Shown: positions 1-7,334 of the stretch, in pieces
Layout of the letters: each line of letters begins with the position of its first letter
Numbering within the stretch: position 1 is the first letter of the stretch
DNA from: Bacteroidota bacterium
GTDB taxonomy: Bacteria > Bacteroidota > Bacteroidia > Bacteroidales > VadinHA17
Direction of reading: 5' to 3'
NCBI GenBank assembly: GCA_021816545.1
Contig: JAKAXP010000007.1
Coordinates: forward strand, 1 to 28,973
Length of the DNA stretch: 28,973 bases
Notes under the pieces: generated by a model
What the model was told of the DNA's origin: nothing
Seen by the model: the letters and a program-made list of their open reading frames with translations, nothing else
Databases searched by the model: none
Translations under genes and position numbers: made by a program

Positions 1-61
1 GAAAACACTTACGGTTTAACGGACAAATGAAAAAAAAGTTACCCGGGACTGAGACGGGAGA

Positions 62-94
62 GTACCGGGAAGCCTGTCCGTGCCCGGTACAGGC
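62..94. repeat. Inverted repeats beyond the folA 3' end
   Basis: Two overlapping inverted repeats are visible: GTACCGGG (62-69) with CCCGGTAC (83-90), and GCCTGT (72-77) with ACAGGC (89-94). They cannot both form as hairpins at once. They lie just past the folA stop codon, so they could protect or end the operon transcript. No T-run follows directly on the minus strand; the nearest T-rich stretch corresponds to the A-run near 30-38. The remaining bases between the window edge and folA hold no gene I can support. Confidence 0.35.
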
Positions 95-108
95 GGTGTG
101 TCTTATCC

Positions 109-597
109 TTACCTGCGCCTGAGATAGGTTGTGTATGAGAAGCTTATCTGCGAGGGATCTTCTGAAAGGAAATCTTCATTTTCAGAAACGTACCATTCAT
201 CGGGGCTGATCTCAGGAAAGAATGTGTCAGCCGTATACTCGGCATCGATATGAGTCACCATCAGCCTGTCAGCCTGCGCCATGAACTGCCTGTAAACCGA
301 ACCCCCACCGATAATGAATATCTCATTCCCCGGCCTGCAAAGACTCACCGCCTCCTCTATCGACCGGGCCGTATCGGCACAGTTGAAGCAGTCGAGCTCA
401 TTGTCGGTAATAACAATGTTCTGCCTTCCCGCCAGGGGTTTGTTCGGGAGCGACTCCCATGTCTTCTTGCCCATGATGAGGCTGTGACCCATCGTAATCT
501 CCCTGAATCTCTTCAGGTCTCCCGGAATATTTGCCAGGAGGCCGTTATTGTAACCGATACCGTTATTCCGGTCTGTTGCTACTATTATTGTGATCAT
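109..597 (-). CDS. folA: Dihydrofolate reductase
   Basis: Reduces dihydrofolate to tetrahydrofolate with NADPH in the cytoplasm, regenerating the cofactor that thymidylate synthase oxidises. The 162-residue length fits bacterial DHFR. Visible family signatures are the N-terminal nucleotide-binding strand (IIVATDRNNGIG), the active-site helix IPGDLKRF with the conserved acidic residue, IMGKKTWESLP, and the IIGGGSVY glycine motif. The position normally holding Trp just before the catalytic helix (the LPW of the E. coli enzyme) reads LLA here; Bacteroidota enzymes seem to vary at this site, so activity is still expected. The ATG lies one base after the thyA stop, so the two genes are almost certainly co-transcribed and probably translationally coupled. 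It is the last gene of the minus-strand operon that begins at 3984. Confidence 0.97.
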   Translation of the reverse strand: MITIIVATDRNNGIGYNNGLLANIPGDLKRFREITMGHSLIMGKKTWESLPNKPLAGRQNIVITDNELDCFNCADTARSIEEAVSLCRPGNEIFIIGGGSVYRQFMAQADRLMVTHIDAEYTADTFFPEISPDEWYVSENEDFLSEDPSQISFSYTTYLRRR

Positions 598-598
598 T

Positions 599-1393
599 TC
601 AGACAGATATATCGCCTTTTATGGCTGGGTGAGGGTCATACTCCGTCAATGTGAAATCTTCGTACCTGAACTCAAGAATATCCTTCACCTCAGGGTTAAG
701 CAGCATAACAGGCAGGCGGCGCGGTTCACGGGTGAGCTGAAGCCTTACCTGGTCAATATGGTTAAGGTATATATGGGCATCTCCAAGGGTGTGAATGAAT
801 TCGCCAGGCTTGAGTCCTGTCACCTGAGCCATTATCATCGTCAGCAGTGAATATGACGCAATATTAAAAGGCACTCCAAGGAATATGTCGGCACTTCTCT
901 GGTAGAGCTGGCATGACAGCCTGCCGTCAGCCACATAGAACTGGAACAGGATATGGCAGGGAGGCAGGGCCATCTTTTCCAGCTCGCCTACATTCCATGC
1001 TGAGATGATATGCCTGCGTGAGTCCGGGTTGTTCTTCAGTGAAGAGACTACAGCCTTCACCTGGTCAATTGTCCGGCCGTCAGCGGCAGGCCATGATCGC
1101 CACTGGTACCCGTAAATTGGCCCCAGGTTACCGTCTGCGTCAGCCCACTCATTCCATATTTTCACCCCTTTCTCCTGGAGTGAACGTACATTGGTGCTCC
1201 CGCTCAGGAACCAGAGGAGCTCATGGATGATCGACTTCAGGTGCAGTTTCTTGGTTGTCAGCACCGGGAACCTTTCGCTGAGGTCGAATCTCATCTGGTA
1301 ACCGAAGGTACTTATCGTTCCTGTGCCTGTCCGGTCTCTCTTTTCAATGCCATGCTCCATTACATGGCTCAGCAGGTCTAGGTATTGCTTCAT
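599..1393 (-). CDS. thyA: Thymidylate synthase
   Basis: Methylates dUMP to dTMP using methylene-tetrahydrofolate and releases dihydrofolate, which the adjacent folA product recycles. The protein is 264 residues, the same as the short E. coli-type enzyme, and the catalytic cysteine in LPPCHILFQFYV is at residue 146, the E. coli position. Other signatures are the N-terminal RDRTGTGT loop, RRHIISAWN (phosphate-binding arginines) and the C-terminal HPAIKGDISV tail. It lies 15 bases downstream of the GH97 gene and 1 base upstream of folA. The thyA-folA pairing is a common functional pair; having a glycosidase directly upstream is less expected. Confidence 0.98.
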   Translation of the reverse strand: MKQYLDLLSHVMEHGIEKRDRTGTGTISTFGYQMRFDLSERFPVLTTKKLHLKSIIHELLWFLSGSTNVRSLQEKGVKIWNEWADADGNLGPIYGYQWRSWPAADGRTIDQVKAVVSSLKNNPDSRRHIISAWNVGELEKMALPPCHILFQFYVADGRLSCQLYQRSADIFLGVPFNIASYSLLTMIMAQVTGLKPGEFIHTLGDAHIYLNHIDQVRLQLTREPRRLPVMLLNPEVKDILEFRYEDFTLTEYDPHPAIKGDISV

Positions 1394-1408
1394 GATTCTA
1401 TCCCTGGT

Positions 1409-3364
1409 TTATTGTGCAACAGGTGCTATCCTTGCCACCCATCCGCCTCCCGGTGCAAGGGAGAGCTTTACTTTTTCCATGGCTGCAACGGTACCTGTGG
1501 TATGGCGGTAATCTTCCCCGTGCCTGCCAGCATTGATTCCGTCAGCAAAGATTTCAATATTATAGCTGCCTTCCGGCAGGAAAGAAAGGTCAGCCTCCGT
1601 TTCAAATGCTTTCCAGTCGGTCATTGCGGCAAGGTACCATACGTTGCCGTGCCTTCGGGCGATTACGATATTGTCGCCTTTTTTGGCTGCCAGCACCCTG
1701 GTTTCATCCCATGTCACCGGCACCCCTGCAATGAATGTTGTGCACTCCTGGTTGCGCCTGTAGTTGGAAGGGCTGTCAGCCAGCATCTGCAGCGGACTTT
1801 CAAACACAACATACATAGCCATCTGGTGAACCCTTGTCCCCTGGCTGGCAGGCCTGTAGAACACCGGTTTGAAATCGCGCCTCTGCATGTTGACCATAGC
1901 GCCAGGGGTGTAGTCCATCGGACCCGCCACCATCCTCGTAAACGGCAGCGTAAGGTTATGTTCAGGATTGGTCTCATCGCTCCACTTGTTGTGTTCCAGC
2001 CCCTTGACCCCTTCACGGGTGATCACGTTGGGCCATGTGCGCTCTATCCCGTCAGGCTTGTAACTGCCGTGGAAATCCACAAGCAGTTTGTGCTGAGCCG
2101 CCTTCGCTGCCACCTCATGGTAGTAATTGACCATCCACTGGTCGTCGCGCTGCATGAAGTCGACCTTGATCCCCTTCACACCCCACTTTTCAAACTGTGC
2201 AAGGGCAACATCAACCTGGTCATAGAGCGTTTTCCAAACCACCCAAAGGATGATGCCGACGTTTTTTGATGCCGCATAATCACACAACTCCTGTACATTA
2301 ATTTCAGTCGATTGCTCAAGGACATTCCCAAGCCTGTACCATCCTTCGTCGAGTATGACGTACTCAATGCCGTTCTCAGATGCAAAATCTATATAATACT
2401 TATATGTGTCATTGTTTATTCCTGCCCTGAAATCAACACCGAAGAGATTGTTGGCATTGTACCAGTCCCATGCCACCTTGCCTGGCTTCACCCAGGAGAA
2501 ATCGGACCCCGGTGCAGGAGGTGCACCCAGCCTGTAGACCATTTCGCTCTCCACAAGGCCTGCATCGTCAGGGGTGATTATGAAAAGCCGCCAGGGGTAT
2601 GTGCGTGTCCCGGATGTCACGGCAAGGTAATCCTTCCTTTCGGTCACATATACGTTGCGGTCGTTGCCTGCCTTTTCAGCTCCAGGGTATGCCGGAAGCA
2701 CTCCGGTCACTCCGCCGTGTCCGTCACCGTTGATCCACAGTCCGGGATAATCCTGAATGTCTGCCTCACTGAGGAGGATATTCACCCCGCCGGTGGTGAA
2801 GAGTGCCGGCAGGCTGGCCAGGTGTTCAGGTCCCACGGTGTCCATTGATGCCGGGTAGAATGTGCACTCATTGTGTGACATGAAGCCCTTCTCGGAGGGC
2901 CACAGGGCAGTTGTCCCGGCGGGCAGGGTGAATCCGAAGCGCTCGTTCTTCACTGTCACGTTCCCTTTTATAGCTGTTGCGAACCTGTAGGCAACCCCGT
3001 CATCATATACACGGAATTCGACCGATGAACCGCCCCGGAGACGAAGGGTGAGGCCGTTATAACTGTCAGGCACCCGGCTGTTCTTATGAGGCACAACCGG
3101 GACAATCACATCGTTAACCGAATAGGTGACGGCCTTTGTCACGGAAGGCTTCGGGCCGGGTATGACCACTCCCTCAAGCTGCAGTTCGGGTGACAGCCCT
3201 GAAATTATCTCACGGTTGTCATATTTTACAGTGACTGTCATGCCGGTGGCGGTCTCCACCGAGAGACTGATTTTACCGTCAGGTGACTTAACGCTGTACT
3301 CTTTCGACAGCAGGGGTACCGGAATAAGCAGCCCTGCTGCAATCAAAACCTTTAAAATCCTCAT
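1409..3364 (-). CDS. Glycoside hydrolase family 97 protein, retaining-type signature
   Basis: Probably an exported alpha-glycosidase. The 651-residue protein begins with a signal peptide (residues 1-20, MRILKVLIAAGLLIPVPLLS), followed by the N-terminal beta-sandwich of GH97 and a (beta/alpha)8 barrel from about residue 285. The barrel contains GWYR, KVDFMQRDDQ with Asp402, HGSYKPDG near 432, and REGVKGLEH with Glu457. In the family as I know it, retaining members (the BtGal97a alpha-galactosidase) use an Asp nucleophile and Glu acid/base spaced 55 residues apart, as D402 and E457 are here. Inverting SusB-type members have Glu where this protein has Gly433. A retaining alpha-galactosidase-like activity is therefore favoured, but the substrate is an inference. 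It lies in an operon with DNA/nucleotide genes, with no SusCD pair or other glycosidase nearby. Confidence 0.93.
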   Translation of the reverse strand: MRILKVLIAAGLLIPVPLLSKEYSVKSPDGKISLSVETATGMTVTVKYDNREIISGLSPELQLEGVVIPGPKPSVTKAVTYSVNDVIVPVVPHKNSRVPDSYNGLTLRLRGGSSVEFRVYDDGVAYRFATAIKGNVTVKNERFGFTLPAGTTALWPSEKGFMSHNECTFYPASMDTVGPEHLASLPALFTTGGVNILLSEADIQDYPGLWINGDGHGGVTGVLPAYPGAEKAGNDRNVYVTERKDYLAVTSGTRTYPWRLFIITPDDAGLVESEMVYRLGAPPAPGSDFSWVKPGKVAWDWYNANNLFGVDFRAGINNDTYKYYIDFASENGIEYVILDEGWYRLGNVLEQSTEINVQELCDYAASKNVGIILWVVWKTLYDQVDVALAQFEKWGVKGIKVDFMQRDDQWMVNYYHEVAAKAAQHKLLVDFHGSYKPDGIERTWPNVITREGVKGLEHNKWSDETNPEHNLTLPFTRMVAGPMDYTPGAMVNMQRRDFKPVFYRPASQGTRVHQMAMYVVFESPLQMLADSPSNYRRNQECTTFIAGVPVTWDETRVLAAKKGDNIVIARRHGNVWYLAAMTDWKAFETEADLSFLPEGSYNIEIFADGINAGRHGEDYRHTTGTVAAMEKVKLSLAPGGGWVARIAPVAQ

Positions 3365-3378
3365 TTCTCCCTCGATTA

Positions 3379-3984
3379 TTATCCTTGTCCTTTTCTTCTG
3401 GCCATCTCGTCACGGATGGCTGCTGCCTGCTCATAGTCCTCCCGGCTGATTGCATCCGAGAGCATATCCTTCAGTTCCTGGGCCGAATATTCACTGTATT
3501 CGCTTGTAGCCGGCTGTTTTTTCTCCTTCACCGGTTCAGTTTCCTTCTTCTGCTCCTCCTCGGGGGTTGCGCTCATCACTATCCCCGCCTCATTAAGTAT
3601 CTGAGGTTCAATGAATATGGGACACTCGAACCTCAGTGCCAGCGCCACAGCGTCAGAAGTGCGTGAGTCGATGCTGAAACGCCTCTCACCGTCAGTACAG
3701 ATGATCTCTGAATAGAATATTCCTTCGCGGAGCCTGTTTATAAGCACCTGTTCAACCGTGACGCCGCATGCTTCGGCAAAGCTCCGGAAGAGGTCATGTG
3801 TCAGTGGCCTTGGAGGCTCCAGGTTCTCAAGCTTGATGACGATTGCCTGAGCTTCGAAACCTCCGATTATTATTGGTATCCGTCGCTCTCCGTTTTCCTC
3901 CGCCAGTATGAGGGCATAGGCGCCTGACTGTGTCTGGCTGTATGAAATGCCTATGACCTTCAGACGAATAAGCTTATTCTGCAT
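3379..3984 (-). CDS. Bifunctional nuclease family protein (DUF151) with C-terminal UVR motif
   Basis: First gene of the minus-strand operon. Residues 5-135 match the bifunctional nuclease/DUF151 fold: ALILAEENGERRIPIIIGGFEAQAI near residue 25-48, then RRFSIDSRTSDAVALALR near 101-118. A charged Glu/Lys-rich linker (about 138-165) follows. Residues 167-199 form a UvrB/UvrC-type helical hairpin with the pattern LKDMLSDAISREDYEQAA. This two-part architecture of about 200 residues is typical of Bacteroidota. Plant homologues were described as acting on DNA and RNA; the bacterial role is not well settled. The ATG is about 30 bases downstream of the probable transcription start. GH97 follows 14 bases after the stop codon. 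Confidence 0.93.
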   Translation of the reverse strand: MQNKLIRLKVIGISYSQTQSGAYALILAEENGERRIPIIIGGFEAQAIVIKLENLEPPRPLTHDLFRSFAEACGVTVEQVLINRLREGIFYSEIICTDGERRFSIDSRTSDAVALALRFECPIFIEPQILNEAGIVMSATPEEEQKKETEPVKEKKQPATSEYSEYSAQELKDMLSDAISREDYEQAAAIRDEMARRKGQG

Positions 3985-4020
3985 AGTTTACCAGATTTTC
4001 TGCCTGACAGGCCGATATGA

Positions 4021-4028
4021 CAAATATA
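4021..4028 (-). promoter_or_regulatory. Promoter -7 box for the nuclease-GH97-thyA-folA operon
   Basis: On the minus strand this reads TATATTTG, an exact match to the Bacteroidota -7 consensus TAnnTTTG, about 37 bases before the nuclease ATG. No clear TTTG -33 box is present. The leader contains the odd palindrome GCCTGACAGGC (4002-4012). Confidence 0.6.
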
Positions 4029-4066
4029 AATATTATGAACCTTTGTAATCCCCCTTCCGGAAATTT

Positions 4067-4075
4067 TTATCCACA
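4067..4075 (+). promoter_or_regulatory. Perfect DnaA box (TTATCCACA)
   Basis: An exact 9-base DnaA box lies in the AT-rich divergent region between the nuclease operon promoter and the rplU promoter. I saw no second exact box nearby, so this is a possible DnaA regulatory site rather than an origin. Confidence 0.4.
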
Positions 4076-4104
4076 TGATGATGCTGATAAATTAATGGCA
4101 CCGA

Positions 4105-4134
4105 TTTGCAGATAAGTTAATTTTTATATCTTTG
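4105..4134 (+). promoter_or_regulatory. Bacteroidota-type promoter of rplU-rpmA
   Basis: TTTG at 4105-4108 (-33 box) and TATCTTTG at 4127-4134 (-7 box, exact TAnnTTTG) are separated by 18 bases, close to the usual spacing. Transcription would start near 4141, leaving a leader of about 87 bases before rplU. Confidence 0.75.
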
Positions 4135-4175
4135 CAGTCCGAAAAACAGAGATCCGCCGGGGCCCGCAGAAGTGT

Positions 4176-4193
4176 CATGCACAGAGGAGCATG
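4176..4193 (+). promoter_or_regulatory. Small hairpin in the rplU leader
   Basis: CATGC (4176-4180) pairs with GCATG (4189-4193) around an 8-base loop, about 35 bases before the rplU start. Ribosomal-protein leaders often carry structured autoregulatory elements; a 5-bp stem alone is weak evidence for one. Confidence 0.25.
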
Positions 4194-4227
4194 TCCGCCT
4201 CACGGAGTAATATAAGAGAGATTGAAA

Positions 4228-4731
4228 ATGTACGCAATCGTTGAAATTGCCGGTCAGCAGTTCAAGGTAGAAGAGGGAAAGAAGATTTTCGTTCACCGTC
4301 TTGAGGCAGCTGAAGGTGAAAGTTTGGATTTTGAAAAGGTTCTCCTTCTGGACAATGACGGAACAGTCACCGTTGGTGAACCGCTTGTACCCAACACCGT
4401 TGTTGAGGGTAAGGTTGTTGCCCATGTAAGGGGTGACAAGGTAATCATCTTCAAGAAGAAGAGAAGGAAAGGCTACCAGAAGAGGACCGGCCACCGTCAG
4501 GACTTCACCCAGGTGGAGATACTGAGTATCGGCGCACCGGGTGCACCTAAGAAGAAAACCGCTCCGAAGGCTGAAAAGAAAGCTGCTGAAGCTCCAGTTG
4601 CCGAAGAGGTGAAGGCTGAAACAAAGAAAGCCCCTGCAAGGAAAGCTGCAGCTGCAAAGGAACCGGCAGAGAAGAAGGAAGCCGTTAAGAAGGCTCCGGC
4701 AAAAAGCACCAAGAAGCAGGCAAAAGAATAA
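4228..4731 (+). CDS. rplU: 50S ribosomal protein L21 with Lys/Ala-rich C-terminal extension
   Basis: Structural protein of the large ribosomal subunit that binds 23S rRNA. I use the ATG at 4228 (MYAIVEIAGQQFKVEEG), matching the usual MYA start of L21; an in-frame TTG at 4222 would add only two residues. The first ~103 residues are a complete L21, including FKKKRRKGYQKRTGHRQ, the rRNA-contacting basic segment. About 62 further residues follow that are mostly Lys, Ala, Glu and Pro (APKAEKKAAEAP and similar), so the protein is 167 residues rather than about 103. The tail is probably disordered and positively charged. rpmA follows 26 bases later, the conserved L21-L27 order. Confidence 0.97.
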   Translation: MYAIVEIAGQQFKVEEGKKIFVHRLEAAEGESLDFEKVLLLDNDGTVTVGEPLVPNTVVEGKVVAHVRGDKVIIFKKKRRKGYQKRTGHRQDFTQVEILSIGAPGAPKKKTAPKAEKKAAEAPVAEEVKAETKKAPARKAAAAKEPAEKKEAVKKAPAKSTKKQAKE

Positions 4732-4757
4732 CCGATAAACAGTAAAAAGAAAACGAT

Positions 4758-5018
4758 ATGGCACACAAGAAAGGTGTTGGTAGTTCACGTAACGGCCGCG
4801 ATTCAGAAAGCAAAAGGCTTGGTGTCAAACTCTTCGGAGGACAGGCAGTAAAAGCCGGCAGCATTATCGTTCGTCAGCGCGGGACAACACACAACCCGGG
4901 TGAAAACGTCGGACTGGGCAAGGATCATACCCTCTTCGCCCTGGTAGACGGAACGATTGAGTTCAAGAAGAAGAGCGACAATAAATCTTACGTCTCGGTT
5001 AAACCCGCAGCAGAATAA
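4758..5018 (+). CDS. rpmA: 50S ribosomal protein L27
   Basis: Large-subunit protein whose N-terminus reaches the peptidyl-transferase centre. The 86-residue protein starts MAHKKGVGSSRNGRDS and contains the typical KLFGGQAVKAGSIIVRQRGT and HPG-equivalent HNPGENVGLGKDHTLFAL segments. The start is already the mature-type MAHKK, with no Firmicutes-style cleaved N-terminal extension. It is the second gene of the rplU-rpmA operon, followed 19 bases after the stop by a strong intrinsic terminator. Confidence 0.98.
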   Translation: MAHKKGVGSSRNGRDSESKRLGVKLFGGQAVKAGSIIVRQRGTTHNPGENVGLGKDHTLFALVDGTIEFKKKSDNKSYVSVKPAAE

Positions 5019-5037
5019 GATAAAGTCAACTTACAGG

Positions 5038-5093
5038 AACTCCTGAAAAATACGCTGAAGCGCATATTTTCAGGAGTTTTTGTTTTAATTTTA
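5038..5093 (+). terminator. Intrinsic terminator after rpmA
   Basis: AACTCCTGAAAA (from 5038) pairs with TTTTCAGGAGTT (ending 5078). The stem continues inward to CGC/GCG around a TGAA loop with one mismatch, giving about 18 paired positions. A T-rich tract (TTTTTGTTTTAATTTT) follows. It separates ribosomal-protein transcription from serS. Confidence 0.9.
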
Positions 5094-5122
5094 CCCCGCT
5101 TATCACAAAAAATCCTTCCGGT

Positions 5123-6397
5123 ATGCTAACAATCAACCTGATCCGTGAACAGTCATCCTTCGTAATTGAGCGGCTTAAGGTCAAGAACTTCGATGCCACC
5201 GAGATAGTGCAGCATGTACTTGACCTTGACAGGCGCCGCCGTGAGCTCCAGGCAGAGAGTGACTCCATCCAGGCGCAGCTCAACACACTGTCGCGCGAGA
5301 TTGGCACCATGATGAAGGAGGGGCGCAAAGATGAGGCTGATGCTGCCCGCCAGGGCATCGGCGCCATGAAGGAAAAACAGAAGCAGCTAGCCGACATGTT
5401 TGAGGACGTGTCACGCGAAATGCAGGCTGAGCTGGTCAGGATGCCCAACCTGCCCCATGCACTGGTGGCTCCGGGTAAAAGCGCCGAAGACAATGTTATT
5501 GTACGCAGCGGCGGCACCGTGCCTGAACTGCATGCAGGTGCAGTTCCCCACTGGGACCTTATAAAGAAATATGACATCATCGACTTCGATCTCGGGATAA
5601 AGATCACCGGCGCCGGTTTCCCTGTTTACAAGGGCAGGGGTGCGAAGCTGCAGAGGGCGCTGATAAATTTCTTCCTTGATGAGGGCGAAAAAGCCGGCTA
5701 CCGGGAAATTGAACCCCCTATAGTTGTGAACGAGGACTCAGGCTTCGGCACAGGCCAGCTCCCTGACAAGGAGGGACAGATGTACCATGTGGGAATCGAC
5801 AACCTGTACATGATCCCCACCGCCGAGGTGCCAATTACAAACATTTACCGCGATGTGATCCTGGAAGCGTCCGAACTGCCCATCCGGAACATGGGATACA
5901 CCCCCTGCTTCCGCCGCGAGGCAGGCTCATGGGGGGCACATGTCCGGGGCCTCAACCGGCTGCACCAGTTTGACAAGGTAGAGATAGTGCAGATAGCACA
6001 TCCGGAGAAATCCTATGATTCACTTGAGGAGATGGTCAGTCATGTAGAGAACCTGCTTGTCAGGCTTGAGCTGCCTTACCGTATTGTCAGGCTCTGCGGC
6101 GGAGACATGTCATTCACCTCTGCAATGACATATGACTTTGAGGTGTGGTCAGCAGCACAGCAGCGCTGGCTGGAGGTAAGCTCCACGTCTAACTTTGAGG
6201 CTTTCCAGGCCAACAGGCTCAAGTGCCGCTTCAGGGAGAAGGGGGCGAAGCAGACAACCTTGTGCCATACCCTCAACGGAAGTGCTCTGGCCCTGCCGCG
6301 TATCGTGGCAGCCCTGCTTGAGAACAACCAGACACCTGAAGGAATCAGGATACCTGCCGCACTGGTGCCATACACCGGCTTCGGGATGATCAGCTGA
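5123..6397 (+). CDS. serS: Seryl-tRNA synthetase
   Basis: Class II aminoacyl-tRNA synthetase that charges tRNA-Ser (and tRNA-Sec where present) with serine. The 424-residue length is standard. The N-terminal ~105 residues form the long antiparallel coiled coil that grips the tRNA variable arm (MLTINLIREQ, then charged heptads such as LDRRRRELQAESDSIQ). The catalytic domain shows motif 2 (TPCFRREAGSWG, about residue 260) and motif 3 (HTLNGSALALPRIVAALLEN, about 380-400). The serine-site segment IPTAEVPITNIYRD is also present. The first ATG gives the expected MLTINLIRE start. The stop is two bases before the EamA transporter start, so the two are co-transcribed. A near-consensus -7 box (TAATTTTA, 5086-5093) overlaps the upstream terminator tail. 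Confidence 0.98.
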   Translation: MLTINLIREQSSFVIERLKVKNFDATEIVQHVLDLDRRRRELQAESDSIQAQLNTLSREIGTMMKEGRKDEADAARQGIGAMKEKQKQLADMFEDVSREMQAELVRMPNLPHALVAPGKSAEDNVIVRSGGTVPELHAGAVPHWDLIKKYDIIDFDLGIKITGAGFPVYKGRGAKLQRALINFFLDEGEKAGYREIEPPIVVNEDSGFGTGQLPDKEGQMYHVGIDNLYMIPTAEVPITNIYRDVILEASELPIRNMGYTPCFRREAGSWGAHVRGLNRLHQFDKVEIVQIAHPEKSYDSLEEMVSHVENLLVRLELPYRIVRLCGGDMSFTSAMTYDFEVWSAAQQRWLEVSSTSNFEAFQANRLKCRFREKGAKQTTLCHTLNGSALALPRIVAALLENNQTPEGIRIPAALVPYTGFGMIS

Positions 6398-6399
6398 AA

Positions 6400-7287
6400 A
6401 TGATGAAGAAGAGTTCGCAGGCATATATTTATGCCGCCCTCTCGGTTTTTCTCTGGGGCACAATCCCTACTGCATTCAAGCTGGCTCTCTCAGAACTGAG
6501 CATCGTTACAATGCTGGGAATCACCACCTTCGTCTCAATGGCAGTGCTTTTTGTTATAATGGTGCTTACGGGTAAACTTTACCTGCTGAAGGAGACTACC
6601 CTGAAAGACCTTGCCTGGTCTGCACTGCTGGGCCTCATCACACCGGTGGGATACTATCTGATACTCCTCACTGCCTACAGCCGACTGCCCGGCCAGGTGG
6701 CTCAGCCGATAAACATGATCTGGCCAATCATTCTTGTTTTCTTCTCTATACCATTGCTGGGGCAGCGCATACCGGGACGGAGTTTTGTGGCCCTGGGCAT
6801 AAGCCTGGTAGGTGTCTACATAATCTCCTCCCAGGGGGCCCCGCTCAATCCCGGCCGCTCTGATACCCTGGGGGTGATGCTTGCACTCATCAGCGGAGTG
6901 CTGTGGGCCCTGTACTTTGTCCTCAACATGCGCGACAGGCGCGATGAATCTGTAAAACTCTTTACAAGCTTCGTTTTCGGTTCCTTCTACTTGCTGATCC
7001 TGATGCTTGCCACCGGCTCATTCAGCCATGTCATGAGTTTCAAGGGAATAGCTGCTTCAGTCTACTGCGGATTCTTCGAAATGGGAATCACCTTCTGGCT
7101 ATGGCTGAAGGCACTGCAAATGTCAGAGACCACTGACAGGGTGGGCAACCTGGTTTACTTTGCTCCTTTCATCTCACTGATACTGCTGCACTTTATAATC
7201 GACGAACCTGTTTATTATACAACACTGCTCGGTCTGATGCTTATCATTGGCAGCGTCATCTGGCAGAACAGGGCAGCGAGGGGATAA
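6400..7287 (+). CDS. EamA/DMT-family transporter
   Basis: Probable inner-membrane exporter of the drug/metabolite transporter superfamily. The 295-residue protein is almost entirely hydrophobic, with about ten predicted membrane spans in two EamA repeats (about residues 7-140 and 155-290). The second repeat begins LGVMLALISGVLWALYFVLN, a typical EamA opening. The segment QVAQPINMIWPIILVFFSIPLLGQR in the first repeat and YFAPFISLILLHFIIDE in the second occupy equivalent positions, as expected of an internal duplication. The substrate cannot be assigned; relatives export amino acids, purines or other small metabolites. The start lies two bases after the serS stop, with a second in-frame ATG at 6403. 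A new promoter box follows it, so it probably ends the serS transcript. Confidence 0.9.
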   Translation: MMKKSSQAYIYAALSVFLWGTIPTAFKLALSELSIVTMLGITTFVSMAVLFVIMVLTGKLYLLKETTLKDLAWSALLGLITPVGYYLILLTAYSRLPGQVAQPINMIWPIILVFFSIPLLGQRIPGRSFVALGISLVGVYIISSQGAPLNPGRSDTLGVMLALISGVLWALYFVLNMRDRRDESVKLFTSFVFGSFYLLILMLATGSFSHVMSFKGIAASVYCGFFEMGITFWLWLKALQMSETTDRVGNLVYFAPFISLILLHFIIDEPVYYTTLLGLMLIIGSVIWQNRAARG

Positions 7288-7308
7288 ACCAAGCGGCACA
7301 TTTTTTGT

Positions 7309-7316
7309 TACTTTTG
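7309..7316 (+). promoter_or_regulatory. Probable -7 box for the S41 peptidase-ruvC transcript
   Basis: TACTTTTG matches TAnnTTTG exactly, 18 bases before the ATG at 7335. No clear -33 TTTG was found at the expected distance, so confidence is moderate. Confidence 0.5.
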
Positions 7317-7334
7317 TATCAAATTCTACTGAAA

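Noticed and set aside
28..123. Short plus-strand frame starting ATGAAAAAAAAG at the left edge
   Set aside because: Only about 31 codons, no domain or signal, and it runs into the folA 3' end.
1385..2269. 294-codon open frame on the plus strand opposite GH97
   Set aside because: Antisense to GH97 and without signal, domain or promoter; explained by codon bias of the real gene.
4021..4134. Replication origin (AT-rich with a DnaA box)
   Set aside because: Only one exact box, and no dnaA, dnaN or other origin-linked gene nearby; a regulatory site is more likely.
4117..4788. 223-codon open frame on the minus strand across rplU
   Set aside because: Overlaps the ribosomal protein gene and its promoter completely; the Leu/Phe/Cys-rich content mirrors Lys/Glu codons of rplU.
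7305..7334. TTG-initiated extension of the S41 peptidase
   Set aside because: It overlaps the TACTTTTG promoter box; the ATG at 7335 gives a standard lipoprotein signal with Cys18.
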